A stretch of DNA of 64,000 nucleotides from Symsagittifera roscoffensis. Taxonomy: Eukaryota > Xenacoelomorpha > Acoela > Convolutidae. Positions 12,583 through 22,796 of this stretch are shown piece after piece; the first letter of the stretch is position 1; each line of letters begins with the position of its first letter. The position numbers and the translations under genes are program-made. Location: assembly GCF_963678635.1 (NCBI RefSeq), contig NC_087066.1, forward strand, positions 55,694,312 through 55,758,311. Reading direction: 5' to 3'. Below the pieces are notes generated by a model, which made no database searches, was not told the DNA's origin, and worked only from the letters and a program-made list of their open reading frames with translations.

Positions 12583-13437
12583 ATGTGTCCCAACACTCAG
12601 TCCTGGGATAGTGATCTAAGTGTCTCAACACTAAGGAGCAAGATATTCGACTGTCCCAATCCAACACTAAAGAACAAGAGATCCGACTGTCCCAACACTC
12701 GAACGAAGTCTCCTGGGAGGGTTCAGAAAAAGAACTGGGACAGTACGAACCGGACCAACACTCGGGCGAAGTCTCCTAGGAGGGTTCAGAAAAATTTTTG
12801 GGACAGTGCGAGGTGTCTCAACACTCGAGCGAAGTCTCCTAGGAGGGTTCGAAAAAAAGTCCTGAGACAGTACGAAGTGTCCCAACACTTGAGCGAAGGG
12901 TCCTGGGAGGGTTCAGAAAAGTCCTGGGACAGTAACGAAGTGTCCCAACACTTGAGCGAAGGGTCCTAGGAGGGTTCAGAAAAGTCCTGGGACAGTAACG
13001 AAGTGTCCCAACGCTTGAGCGAAGGGTCCTACGAGGGTTCATAAAAAATCCTGGGATAGTGCGAGCTGCCTCAAAACTCGAGCGAAGTCTCCTAGGAGGG
13101 TTCGAAAAAAAGACCTGGAACAGTGCGAGGTGTCTCAACACTCGAGCGAAGTCTGCTAGGAGGGTTCGAAAAAAAGTCCTGGGACAGTGCGAGGTGTCTC
13201 AACACTCGAGCGAAGTCTCCTAGGAGGGTTCGAAAAAAAGACCTGGAACAGTGCGAGGTGTCTCAACACTCGAGCGAAGTCTCCTAGGAGGGTTCGAAAA
13301 AAGTCCTGGGACAGTACGATGTGTCCCAACACTTGAGCGAAGGGTCCTAGGAGGGTTCAGTAAAGTCCCGGGACAGTAACGAAGTGTCCCAACACTTGAG
13401 CGAAGCGTCCTTGGAGGGTTCAGAAAGATCCTGGGAA
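12583..13437. repeat. ~62-bp minisatellite, array 1
   Basis: About 13-14 degenerate copies of a ~62-bp unit of the form 'gtcctgggacagt..cgaagtgtcccaacacttgagcgaagggtcctaggagggttcagaaaa', written here in pieces of one consensus. Early copies (12583-12700) are diverged; later ones are close. Units alternate between CTTGAG and CTCGAG forms. Each contains short self-complementary arms (GGGACA...TGTCCC, and TCCTAGGA). It lies between leader and gag. The final copies run directly into the unit B 5' region. Confidence 0.9.
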
Positions 13438-13633
13438 AAATTTAAAACATCCCAAAATTAGAACAAAGGGTCCTAACTACTGAAACATATTGAGATTCAA
13501 AACTGATTGAGACGAATTCGACTGATTTTAGTTTTTGATGCATAATTTTTTTTAATATATAATTGCAATCTGATTTCACAATAGAGACTTGTAAATATCA
13601 AGTTATAAATAAAGAAAATTGTATATAAAAATC

Positions 13634-14540
13634 ATGAAGCGAAATAATGTACCGATAACAGAAAAAAGAATACCAAGACTAAATCAAAATCAAACCTTGT
13701 CGCAACCGAAAGCAACTCTATCAAATCCGAAAGTAAAGAGAAAGAACATTTCAGTGAACATGGTCAATCCAAGAGGGTAAAGAAACACAAGACCTAGGAG
13801 AAAGCTATGGAAGAACCAAATGTACCGGAATATTGACGAGGTGGAAAGGAAAACCACGGAATCAACATCAATGCCAAAAGCAGAAGACCAGGAAAGGAAA
13901 ACGATAGAGCTCTCACCGAATGACAATGTAGAGGAACCAACAAGTAACAAGCCGGAAACGATAAAAGACCATTCTCAAACAAAACGAACGTCGTTCATAG
14001 AGAAGATTCCAGCGATGGTCGGAATGAAACCAAAAGAGAAAGAGGAGGTGATACCAACCACCGAGAAAGGCAAAACCTGCGGAACAGTTTTCGCAATTAC
14101 AACAGAAGCCAAACAAGACGAAGAGCAGATCACACATAGAGCAACGGCAAATCAAGAAAAAACAACTTCACTTGAGCTAGCGACTTGATGGCAAAACAGG
14201 AACAAATCGACAAAACGCTAAAACACAGCGAGGAAGACCGACAGGAGCTAAAAAAGGGAAGTACGACACAACAAGAATGAGTACCTAGACAACTATTTTG
14301 TCCTGACAAGTGCGGCGGAAGAGAAACTACAACAGATGTCGGACAAGATAGAGGCTACCGACAAGGAGCGAGAAAAACATATCAAAAAAGATATGGAAGA
14401 AATGACGAAACGGTATGATACAGTGAATGAGAAGTTGGGGAGCCTAGAGACGAGAATGGATACATGGGCAAGGATCAAGCTGAAAGTTCTTGTGCCATAC
14501 AGTCCAAACTTGATGCTCTCTTGAGAAACTGAAAAGCACA
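13634..14540 (+). pseudogene. gag N-terminal region remnant, unit B
   Basis: Same region as 7969-8870 and 17312-18201. An open stretch at 13820-14188 (122 codons) ends in TGA exactly where copies A and C do. A second open stretch at 14336-14524 has a Glu/Lys/Arg heptad pattern suggesting a coiled coil. The AAAAAAG run near 14250 puts these out of frame as in unit A; unit C has one A fewer there and stays open. Confidence 0.6.
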
Positions 14541-14754
14541 AGATAAAAAAAGTGGTAAAGAAGCCATCCGGAACTAGAGTTGATTTCGTGGAACCACAGC
14601 GAAAGAAATGAGAATGTACAACGTTAGCACAGATTTTGAACCGTCTTTTTTCGGAAAGCTTCGGTAAATTCAAAACTCAAAGTATGAGTCTGATTTTTTG
14701 AAAACAGTTGAATGTTTCCTTGATGATTTTGGATCTGTAATTAGTGAGGTCCTG

Positions 14755-15395
14755 CGTGAGATCCTGCCTTGAACAACCCGAGGCTTGAGTTGCTTGAGAC
14801 TGCGTGCAAAGTATTCTCTTTATCTATGGAGCTGACGCACTTATGGAGTCGCATAAGATACTTCCCATGTTTTTGAGCGACGTTGACATCTTGGTTATAC
14901 ACGGTGACGAAAGATCACCTTAAGAAACATCAGGAGGAGTATCGACATTTCCTGGCCGAAATAGGCCCTTTTGACGCATCGTAATGCGATAACCACGGGT
15001 TGGAAAAGAATTGGTAGATTGTCTCGAGGCAATACCAAAGCGCGGGAGTCAAGATACTGGAGGTAAACTTGGCGAAGAACGTGAGCCTCAGTTTGCACAA
15101 TTCCTTTTGCCGGATTAAGGAATCTAAAGTGAAGGCTCTACCGAATCATGCAAAAAGACTACAAGAGCAAAAGAAGTGGATGCGATCCTACGAACAGCTG
15201 AAGGCATGGGAAGAGACCGTAATTAGTTCTGATGACGAAGAAGAACTGGCCAGCCAGATCACGAGGTCGAATGTGTCAGGACCCAGTACCTCGAAGACAA
15301 GAAACACGACTGAAGAGGGTGTTCAGGGATTGGTTCTTGAGTCGTGGGTGGTACAAAGAAAAAATGAATTGAGTGTGAACTCAGATGAAATCTGA
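14755..15395 (+). pseudogene. C-terminal accessory-ORF remnant, unit B
   Basis: Counterpart of 9150-9700. The block around 14900-14970 has lost ~20 bp relative to unit A ('gccgaaataggcccttttg'). The block 15069-15395 is open for 108 codons and, because of substitutions removing the A-unit stop, reads through into the start of the LTR. Product unknown. Confidence 0.45.
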
Positions 15396-16357
15396 GAGTA
15401 CGGAAAAGAAATTTTAAGGGAAAATTATTGTTACTAGTATATTATAACTACTATATAAATCAAAATGCTGCATGACAATTTTCTGTATGGGTAGAAAAAA
15501 AAGAAATTTTAATCATTAGCTTACAAAGCGAAAATTCGGGTTGCAGTTGTATGCAGATTTTGATTGCTTTTTAGCGATAATGTGACACTTTTACATGGTT
15601 GTGAATTTTGGAGTGTAGATAAAGTTAAATTTGCTGCAAGCTTTTGTACATGACTACTGGCACTGTATCTTGAGGCACACTCAACATTCTGGAAGCTCAC
15701 TGACAGACGACGACACGCCCTGAGGACATCGATCCTGAGTTCGGGGAGTATATGCCAGTCGGTCATATTTGAAAGTTTGACCTTGAAAAAAATGTTTAGT
15801 CTTGATTTTGGGGTGAAATGCGGGTTTTCAAAAATTCGAATTGAGCATGTCATGCTCAAGTTTCTCGCAAAAAATCAGAAAAAAAGATCAGAAGATTTGA
15901 ACAACAATCGCGGGAAAGTAGACAAAATTAGCAGCGAGAAATTGCTATTTGCAATTTCCGATACATAACTCGAACGAGAGTAGAGCTGTCCTATTCGTGA
16001 CAGGAGACAAAATAATCGCGAGTGAAAAGAGAATGAAAATTAAATGGACCAGTGTGAACCTTCGGTGGAAAGAAGGACAACCGAAGTCTCCCAATGTTCC
16101 AGAACCAAAACTTATTTCTTAAGCTAAAACTAATTCAATACAAATTTCTCGAGTTGAACTTAATTACCCATCAATTCTAGAGTTGCTTTATAATTTAATT
16201 ACTCGATTCTAATTTCGTGTCCGTATGTGAGTATCAATTTTAATTTCCTTGAGTGTATTTTGTGTTGTTTTGTTGAGTTAGGGAGAGTTTTTAGGTTGAT
16301 CCATCTGAAATGGATCAAAGGTCCACTGTTTAATAAAAAGCAACCATACGTAAGGTT
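15345..16357 (+). mobile_element. LTR, unit B (3'-truncated)
   Basis: Homologous to LTR A up to 16357, 25 bp beyond the poly(A) signal. The remaining ~260 bp of LTR are missing and replaced by leader sequence. TATA-like and AATAAA elements are kept. Confidence 0.7.
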
Positions 16358-16476
16358 TAAAATATTTTTTCATTTTTCTCAGTCAAGTTTTTGCGTTCTC
16401 GAATCAAATCCAATGAACTTGTAGAGAATTGAAAGCATAAGGCACTTGCTAACAAGTCGTATTTCGATTTACGTCA
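16358..16476 (+). other. Leader fragment upstream of unit C
   Basis: Matches 12231-12348 almost base for base, then switches to minisatellite sequence. It marks a recombination join between the unit B LTR and the unit C leader. Confidence 0.65.
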
Positions 16477-16479
16477 AAC

Positions 16480-17107
16480 CAGTACGAACCGGACCAACAC
16501 TCGGGCGAAGTCTCCTAGGAGGGTTCAGAAAAAATTTTGGGACAGTGCGAGGTGTCTCAACACTCGAGCGAAGTCTCCTAGGAGGGTTCGAAAAAAAAGT
16601 CCTGCAACAGTACGAAGTGTCCCAACACTTGAGCGAAGGGTCCTAGGAGGGTTCAGAAAAGTCCTGGTACAGTAACGAAGTGTCCCAATGCTTCAGCGAA
16701 GGGTCCTATGAGGGTTCAGAAAAGTCTTGGGACACTAATGAAGTGTCCCAAAACTTGAGCGAAGGGTCCTACGAGGGTTCAGAAAAAATCCTGGGACAGT
16801 GCGAGGTGCCTCAAAACTCGCGCGAAGTCTCCTAGGAGGGTTCGAAAAAAAGTCCTGGGACAGTGCGAGATGTCTCAACACTCGAGTGAAGTCTCCTAGG
16901 AGGGTTCGAAAAAAAGACCTGGAACAGTGCGAGGTGTCTCAACACTCGAGCGAAGTCTCCTAGGAGGGTTCGAAAAAAAAGTCTTGGGACAGTACGATGT
17001 GTCCCAACACTCGGGCGAAGGGTCCTAGGAGGGTTCAGTAAAGTCCAGGGACAGTAACGAAGTGTCCCAACACTTGAGCGAAGGGTCCTAGGAGGGTTCA
17101 GAAAGAT
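16480..17107. repeat. ~62-bp minisatellite, array 2
   Basis: About 10 copies of the same ~62-bp unit as array 1, in the same orientation and ending in the same degenerate copy ('gaaagatcctgggaaaaatttaaaac'). It precedes gag of unit C by about 200 bp. Confidence 0.9.
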
Positions 17108-17311
17108 CCTGGGAAAAATTTAAAACATCCCCAAATTAGAACAAAGGGTCCTAACTACTGAAACTTATTGAGATTCAAAACTGATTGAGACGAATTCGAC
17201 TGATTTTAGTTTTTGATGCATAATTTTTTTGAATATATAATTGCAATCTGATTTCACAATAGAGACTTGTAAATATCATGTTATAAATAAAGAAAATTGT
17301 ATATAAAAATC

Positions 17312-18201
17312 ATGAAGCGAAATAATGTACCGATAACAGAAAAAAGAATACCAAGACTAAATCAAAATCAAACCTTGTCGCAACCGAAAGCAACTCTATC
17401 AAATCCGAAAGTAAAGAGAAAAAACATTTCAGTGAACATGGTCAATACAAGAGGGTAAAGAAACACAAGACCAAGGAGAAAGCTATGGAAGAACCAAATG
17501 TACCGGAGTATTGACGAGGTGGAAAGGAAAACCACGGAATCAACACCAATGCCAAAAGCAGAAGACCAGGAAAGGAAAACGATAGAGCTCTCACCGAATG
17601 ACAATGTAGAGGAACCAACAAGTAACAAGCCGGAAACGATAAAAGACCATTCTCAAACAAAACGAACGTCGCTCATAGAGAGGATTGCAGCGATGGTCGG
17701 AATGAAACCAAAAGAGAAAGAGGAGGTGATACCAAGCACCGAGAAAGGCAAAACCTGCGGAACAGTTTTCGCAATTACAACAGAAGCCAAACAAGACGAA
17801 GAGCAGATCACATATAGAGCAACGGCAAATCAAGAAAAAACAACTTCACTTGAGCTAGGGACTTGATGGCAAAACTGGAACAAATCGACAAAACGCTAAA
17901 ACACAGCGAGGAAGACCGCCAGGAGCTAAAAAGGGAAGTACGACACAACAAGAATGAGTACCTAGACAACTATTTTGTCCTGACAAGTGCGGCGGAAGAG
18001 AAACTACAACAGATGTCGGACAAGATAGAGGCTACCGACAAAGAGCGAGAAAAACATATCAAGAAAGATATGGAAGAAATGAAGAAACGGTTTGATACAG
18101 TGAATGAGAAGTTGGGGAGTCTAGAGACGAGAATGGATACATGGGCAGGGATCAAGCTGAAAGTTCTTGTGTCATACAGTCCAAACTTGATGCTCTCTTG
18201 A
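17312..18201 (+). pseudogene. gag N-terminal region, unit C
   Basis: ATG 17312 opens a basic peptide (MKRNNVPITEKRIPR...) that stops at about 17458 (TAA in 'agagggtaa'). The reading resumes at 17498-17866 (rich in Glu, Lys, Thr, Pro) and, after TGA 17864-17866, at 17863-18201. The last part (112 codons) is strongly charged with a heptad-like pattern (about residues 30-95), probably a coiled coil. The reading overlaps by a base or two at the TGATGG junction. By position it is matrix-like. No family recognised; the gag assignment rests on location before the capsid-like region and zinc knuckle. Confidence 0.6.
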
Positions 18202-18378
18202 GAAACTGAAAAGCCCAAGATAAAAAAAGTGGTAAAGAAGCCATCCGGAACTAGATTTGATTTCGTGGAACCACAGCGAAAGAAATGAGAATGTACAACG
18301 TTAGCACGGATTGATAATACCATGGCATCAAGAAAGACAAGGACCACCATAAAGGTGGGAGCCTGAAACTCGACAAGG

Positions 18379-19092
18379 ATGACAGAAGAGTCAGCGTCAC
18401 ATACGGGTGTACAACCGGATGCCATGACGTGGACCAATACCTGGGAAATGATGAACATGGCGCTTGAAGCAATCGCAACAAGGAACACAGACTCGAGTGG
18501 CAAAGGCAGTGGCAAATCCCGGAAAACCTTCAAAAAACCTAAAGAATTCAAGGACAATTCAGATGGATGCATTGACACATGGGTTGCGGCAATGGGACTA
18601 CATCTAGAACAAGATAAATTGAGGGACGAAAGGCAAGCTTGCACGGCAATACCAAGCAATTTAGAAGGGACCGCAGTAAAATGCGTGGTAGCAAAGAAGG
18701 AGGAGGAGCGTGATACAGCGGACAAGATCTTCGAGAGACTGTTGAACCGACTCGGGTCAGGGATGAAGGGTCATCAAGCGATGATGAGATTTGAAAAAAA
18801 AAGAAGACAAAAGGAAGACGAGTCATTGGATAGATTCCTGGACGATTTTGTGAGCATGAGAAGAAGAAGAAGCAACGCAGAAGAGTCGACGATTAGAAGA
18901 AACTTTAGCATCGCTTCAAAGTTTTTTGACGGGGTGAGAAGTGACGACTTGAGAACAATGCTGGCAACGTATTATACACTATCGAAGAATAATGCACCGA
19001 CCCCAGAGGAGATGAAACAAAAGTCAATAGAGTACATGTTAATGAAACCAAAGAAGTATCCATACTCAGAAGGCAGGAACATGCAAGGGTAG
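18379..19092 (+). CDS. gag: gag capsid-like protein (partial), unit C
   Basis: Open for 237 codons. Residues about 55-205 resemble the Ty3/gypsy gag/retrotransposon capsid region: a 'W...AM..HL' helix start near residue 70, an alpha-helical, charge-rich middle and a 'LDRFLDDFVSMRRRR' segment near residue 150, typical of the region preceding the nucleocapsid. The ORF ends before the zinc knuckle, which is found after stops at 19231-19290. It would form the virus-like particle shell. Codon use is GC-richer than the host DNA around it. Assignment is by fold-like pattern and context, not a diagnostic motif. Confidence 0.65.
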   Translation: MTEESASHTGVQPDAMTWTNTWEMMNMALEAIATRNTDSSGKGSGKSRKTFKKPKEFKDNSDGCIDTWVAAMGLHLEQDKLRDERQACTAIPSNLEGTAVKCVVAKKEEERDTADKIFERLLNRLGSGMKGHQAMMRFEKKRRQKEDESLDRFLDDFVSMRRRRSNAEESTIRRNFSIASKFFDGVRSDDLRTMLATYYTLSKNNAPTPEEMKQKSIEYMLMKPKKYPYSEGRNMQG

Positions 19093-19224
19093 CCAGCCAC
19101 AAAGATCGTCATGGTACAACCCTAGAGACGACGTGGACAAACGTAGGTTTTGCGCTAAATGAAGAAGAGGACTTGAACCAAACGGAGAAACATAAGTTTT
19201 ACATTGTCTTGATCATCAAGATAG

Positions 19225-19293
19225 GCGCGAGGTGTGTTTTCTGCAATCAAGAAGGCCATTTCAGAATGAACTGCCTTTGTTTTGAGAGGCAGT
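19225..19293 (+). pseudogene. Nucleocapsid CCHC zinc knuckle, unit C
   Basis: Reads CVFCNQEGHFRMNC, a perfect C-x2-C-x4-H-x4-C retroviral-type knuckle, then a TGA shortly after ('gaggcagtga'). It is separated from the capsid ORF by stops at 19090-19092 and near 19124. Identifies the preceding ORF as gag. Confidence 0.8.
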
Positions 19294-19774
19294 GAAGAAT
19301 CAGAATCACCCAAAACACAAACTAGCGCTGGCCGCAGTGCAAAATACTAAGAACAGACAAGCTGAAAACGATTTGAACAATAAAGAAGGAGCGAGTGGTG
19401 ATTTGTCGACAAAGACAGTAAAGGCTGTGACACACATAAAAAATGCCACGGGGACCGAGAAAAGAAACTCTCTAGAGACAAACTACGAGAGGGCAGCTGC
19501 AGAGGCGATCAACTAGGTGAAGTAAGACTTCGTGACCAAAGAAATTGAACAACGGCTTAAACATGAGATTGAAAAACAGAGATTAAATGAGACGCTCTGT
19601 AATACAAGACCTGAATCTAAGACTGGAGAGAACTCGATGGGCAAGGGCAACTGCCACACCTTAAAACTGTTAACTGAAAACCCATTTGGCATCACGAAAA
19701 TTGGGGCAAAAATCTTGTCAATAATCACAGACAGGATCTTGCCGGGTAAATATATAATGATAGAGAGGAACTAA
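19292..19774 (+). pseudogene. gag-pol linker region, unit C
   Basis: Two overlapping open stretches (19292-19516 and 19532-19774), Lys/Glu/Asn rich, separated by TAG 19514-19516. No recognisable motif. They sit between knuckle and protease, where gag-pol linkers are variable. Confidence 0.4.
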
Positions 19775-19776
19775 AA

Positions 19777-20206
19777 GTGAGATCCATTGGGCACTGTGGT
19801 ATGCTGGAGGAGGATGCCATATATCTATGGACAGAAGCAGACGTGTCTGCACACGTGTTGAACATAAATGGAAAGAAGACACAACTGCGTGGGTTCTTAG
19901 ACACGGGAGCCCTCTTGAGTGTAATACCAATTGAAGAATGGGATTCAAGACAAAGTTGACCTGATTGACTCGAGAATACGGCTGTCAGCAGCAAACAAGG
20001 GTACGCTTCGGGTTATAGGTAGGACACCAATAAAAGCCCTAAACCTGGGAGAACGCAATCTGTTGATGAGTTTTCTGGTGGTGGAGAATCTAAATGAGTC
20101 TGACCAATTCATTTTAGGCAGAGATTTCATCAGGAATTTTGACGTAACAATTGACCTTAATGCGATGTTCAGGATTCGAAACCATGAAAGGATGTACGTA
20201 ATTTAA
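19777..20206 (+). pseudogene. Retropepsin-like aspartic protease, unit C
   Basis: The first open stretch (19777-19959) carries FLDTGALLSVIP, the D-T-G-A active site with the hydrophobic segment that follows it. A frameshift near 19940 moves the reading to 19931-20206, which has FILGRDFI, matching the conserved I-L-G-x-D-F element of Ty3/gypsy proteases. Both halves together make a normal-length protease that would process Gag-Pol. Stops after 20206 separate it from RT. Confidence 0.85.
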
Positions 20207-20686
20207 TCGGTAAGTTTGATAATGGCGAAAGAAAAAAAGGCTCCAGTTTTCTTGAGTAAGAGGGTAAGGCTTAAAGCAAATAAGGCGGCAATAGTTAGTT
20301 TACAGATGAAAAACTAAAATTAATTGAGCGAAAACAAACAAGCATGTATAGTACCGAGTCCAAATAGTCAAAGTGATGCTATTTTAAGAAGATCCTTCTC
20401 AATAACCAAAGGTGGCCTCTGCGTCAGTGTCTTGTTGAATACTCTTGATTAACCAATCGCAATGCAGAGGGGGAGGAAGCTTGGATACGCACTGCTAGTG
20501 AAAACTAGATACAAAATAACTGAAAATACGAAAGAAAATGAAGTTCCTGTTTGCCCGAACAACAGGGATCAAATTCATATTTTGAGACGATTGAAGAAAA
20601 TATAATCTTCATCAGGTCTTGTGAAGTCACTTAAGTCAGAGACAGACGTTGGACTGTCGAGCTAATCGAATTTTCCGGAAAAACCC
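20207..20686 (+). other. Degenerate protease-RT connector, unit C
   Basis: No open frame of note. Several stops in all plus frames. Base composition suggests decayed coding sequence linking protease and RT. Confidence 0.35.
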
Positions 20687-21160
20687 ATGTTAGAGGAATT
20701 TGAAATGGATAAACCATTATTACCAAAAGTTGAACATCTAAGGGGAAAGGTAACAGACAAACAGCCCGAATCCATCAAGGGCTTTTTGGATAGGAATCAG
20801 GATAATTTTACGAGACATAAGGCAGACATTGGATGCTGCAACTTTTTTGACCATGAAGTAGAGTTAGAAGTATCGGCGGTGCCGCATAGGGAGGGGGCTA
20901 GGCGTATGACCCCAAACAAATCGGATGCTTGTAGAAAAGAGCTCGAGTCCCTACTAGAGTATGACATGATTGAACTATCCAAATCACCGTGGGCGTGTGG
21001 AGTAGTGATGGCTAAAAAGAAAGGAGACCAACTTGGATTTTGTTGTGACTTTCGATATCTGAACTCCGTCACGGTGAAAGATGCGTATCCCATTTCTAGG
21101 ATAATTGAAAGTCTCTCAAAAACAACTCTTGATCTAGGGTCGGCTTTTCGGCATCCTTGA
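20687..21160 (+). pseudogene. pol: Reverse transcriptase N-terminal half, unit C
   Basis: 157 codons. Contains the gypsy RT entry region: 'RRMTPNKSDACRKELESLLE', then S.SPWACGVVMAKKKG (motif 1), FCCDFRYLNSVTVKDAYPI (motif 2) and TLDLGSAF (first catalytic Asp). The frame is lost just after, where a deletion joins 'tttcggcatcc' to 'ttgaggaagc'. The continuing RT sequence (KTGFACEL..., FGLCNA..TFQR-like) is visible in shifted frames up to about 21280. Confidence 0.88.
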
Positions 21161-21187
21161 GGAAGCAAGACAGAGACAAGACGGGTT

Positions 21188-22114
21188 TTGCATGCGAACT
21201 GGATTGTTTCATTGGAAGAGGATGCATTTTGGCCTCTGCAATGCGAGAGCCACCTTCCAACGACTAATGGCACTAGCGCTGACGACTTAGTAATGTGCTA
21301 TGTAGACGACGTGGTGATTGCAACACCCACACTGGAGTACCACATTGAACGACTGGACGAGGTGTTTGCTTGTATGAAGAGAGCAGGTATGAGAAAATCG
21401 AAGTGTGAATTTCTCAAGGATTCGATCAATTACCTGGGAAGAATGGTGGACAAAGATGGTATTAGACCAAACCCAGATGCGGTGGAGGCAGTACTGACTT
21501 GGAAATCGCTAAAAACCGAACACCAGTTGATGAGCTTCTTAGGTTTCGCAAACTACTTCAGGGAGTTAATCAGAGGCTATGCAGAAAAAGTATATCCAAT
21601 GCAACAACTCATGAAGCACATGGGTAAGAAGTTCACGTTGAACAATGCTGCGGAAGAATCATTCCAAAGAATAAAAATGAAATTGTGCGAAGCACCAGTG
21701 CTGGGGGTGCCCAAGGAAAAGGGAATGTACGTACTGGACACGGATGCATCGGTGGTAGCGATCTCTGGAATACTCCACCAAGAACAGGAATGGAACGGAA
21801 AGACAGTCTTGAGACCGATAGCTTATGGGAGCAAAGTCTTGAGTGATACAGAGATGAAGTACGGAGCACCCAAGCCGGAGATGTTTGAGGTAGTGACCTT
21901 TGTAGAAAAACATAGATCAATCCTGGGCAGCGAGCCATTCAAGTTACGAGTCGACAAGAGAGCACTCAGTTGGTTGAAAACGTACTCAATGGACCAGAGC
22001 TACATCGGGAGATGGTGGATAGAGCGCATGAGTGGTTACGACTTGATTTTCAAGCACAGGACAAGGGACCAAAACCAGAACACCGACAGCTTGAGCACAA
22101 AAACGCTGGCTTGA
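21188..22114 (+). CDS. pol: Reverse transcriptase C-terminal half and RNase H, unit C (partial)
   Basis: 308 codons, the longest intact pol fragment. The true RT reading enters after about 21285, where a small deletion joins it to CYVDDVVIAT at 21296-21325: the YVDD polymerase active site. Next come the thumb/connection (FLGFANYFRELI, residues ~118-130) and gypsy-type RNase H with VLDTDAS (~181-187), GILHQ, ..RPIAYGS, EMKYGAPKPE and the HRTRDQNQNTDSLS end. In the family the penultimate RNase H Asp is part of DALS; here it reads TDSLS. Stops at 22112. Inactive as a whole because the RT is split. Confidence 0.9.
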   Translation: MHANWIVSLEEDAFWPLQCESHLPTTNGTSADDLVMCYVDDVVIATPTLEYHIERLDEVFACMKRAGMRKSKCEFLKDSINYLGRMVDKDGIRPNPDAVEAVLTWKSLKTEHQLMSFLGFANYFRELIRGYAEKVYPMQQLMKHMGKKFTLNNAAEESFQRIKMKLCEAPVLGVPKEKGMYVLDTDASVVAISGILHQEQEWNGKTVLRPIAYGSKVLSDTEMKYGAPKPEMFEVVTFVEKHRSILGSEPFKLRVDKRALSWLKTYSMDQSYIGRWWIERMSGYDLIFKHRTRDQNQNTDSLSTKTLA

Positions 22115-22796
22115 AAAGTCAGGGAAACCAATTGCGGACCATCCTGATCTACCAGCAGAACAAGAGAAGAAGGAATTTTCAAGAAAAAAACAGGAATGCC
22201 AATGGAAATTATGCTCAAGTCGAAGATAGTAAAGGAAACACTGAAAGCAAAAAGCTATGACCTCGATGAAGTGGAAAAAAGAAGGGTGACGACAGAAGAG
22301 GATCTGAGGAGGCTACTCGAGAAGCTAACCGACGATAAACCGGTAGCCCGGAACCACAATAAAGACAAACCGAAAGTCACCATCTTTAAAAGAGTGGAAG
22401 CGGCTCAAAGCGAGGACTCAACTATAAGGCAACCTGGCGGCAAAGAAGTTGTGCGGACATTGGTTGACAAGATCCTAGAGGACAAACTGAGACAGACTAC
22501 GCTTCGAAAGAAGAAAGTGACTTTTATGAAATAGCCGAACATCTAGGACCAGATCAAGAGTCCGGGGAGTGGTCGAAATCAGATAGGGACAGTGAGGAAG
22601 AGAACTTGTCCGGGCAGTCGGATGAAAAGGAGGATGACTCAGAGAAGAGTGGTGATGAGCAAGACAGTCTTTGCATGATATTAGCAAAGGGGAAAATGAG
22701 GCACCACGACAGAGAACTACAAACTGACTCTTCGCAGGAACATATAAACTAGAGCAACAGGATGAGTACAAAGGAGGAAAGCTTGAGAAATTAGCG
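22115..22796 (+). pseudogene. RNase H-integrase linker, unit C
   Basis: Contains an open stretch at 22196-22534 (112 codons), highly charged (Lys, Glu, Asp, Arg), with no named motif, followed by frameshifted acidic sequence to 22750. Linkers of this size between RNase H and integrase are known in large gypsy-like elements. Confidence 0.45.

Larger units (their letters stand above)
13361..16357 (+). mobile_element. LTR retroelement unit B (internal deletion derivative)
   Basis: Near-identical in layout to unit A: end of the minisatellite, gag remnant from ATG 13634, a 3.7-kb-repeat-like fragment (14638-14750), C-terminal remnant, LTR. Its LTR breaks off at 16357 ('gtaaggtt') and is fused to leader sequence equivalent to 12231 onward, which then leads into minisatellite array 2 and unit C. 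This fusion removes the end of the LTR and ~1.3 kb of leader. Confidence 0.8.

Noticed and set aside
12583-13437. CRISPR-like repeat array
   Set aside because: Units are contiguous with no distinct spacers, and the genome is eukaryotic; this is a minisatellite. The same applies to the 35-bp array at 32258-32424.
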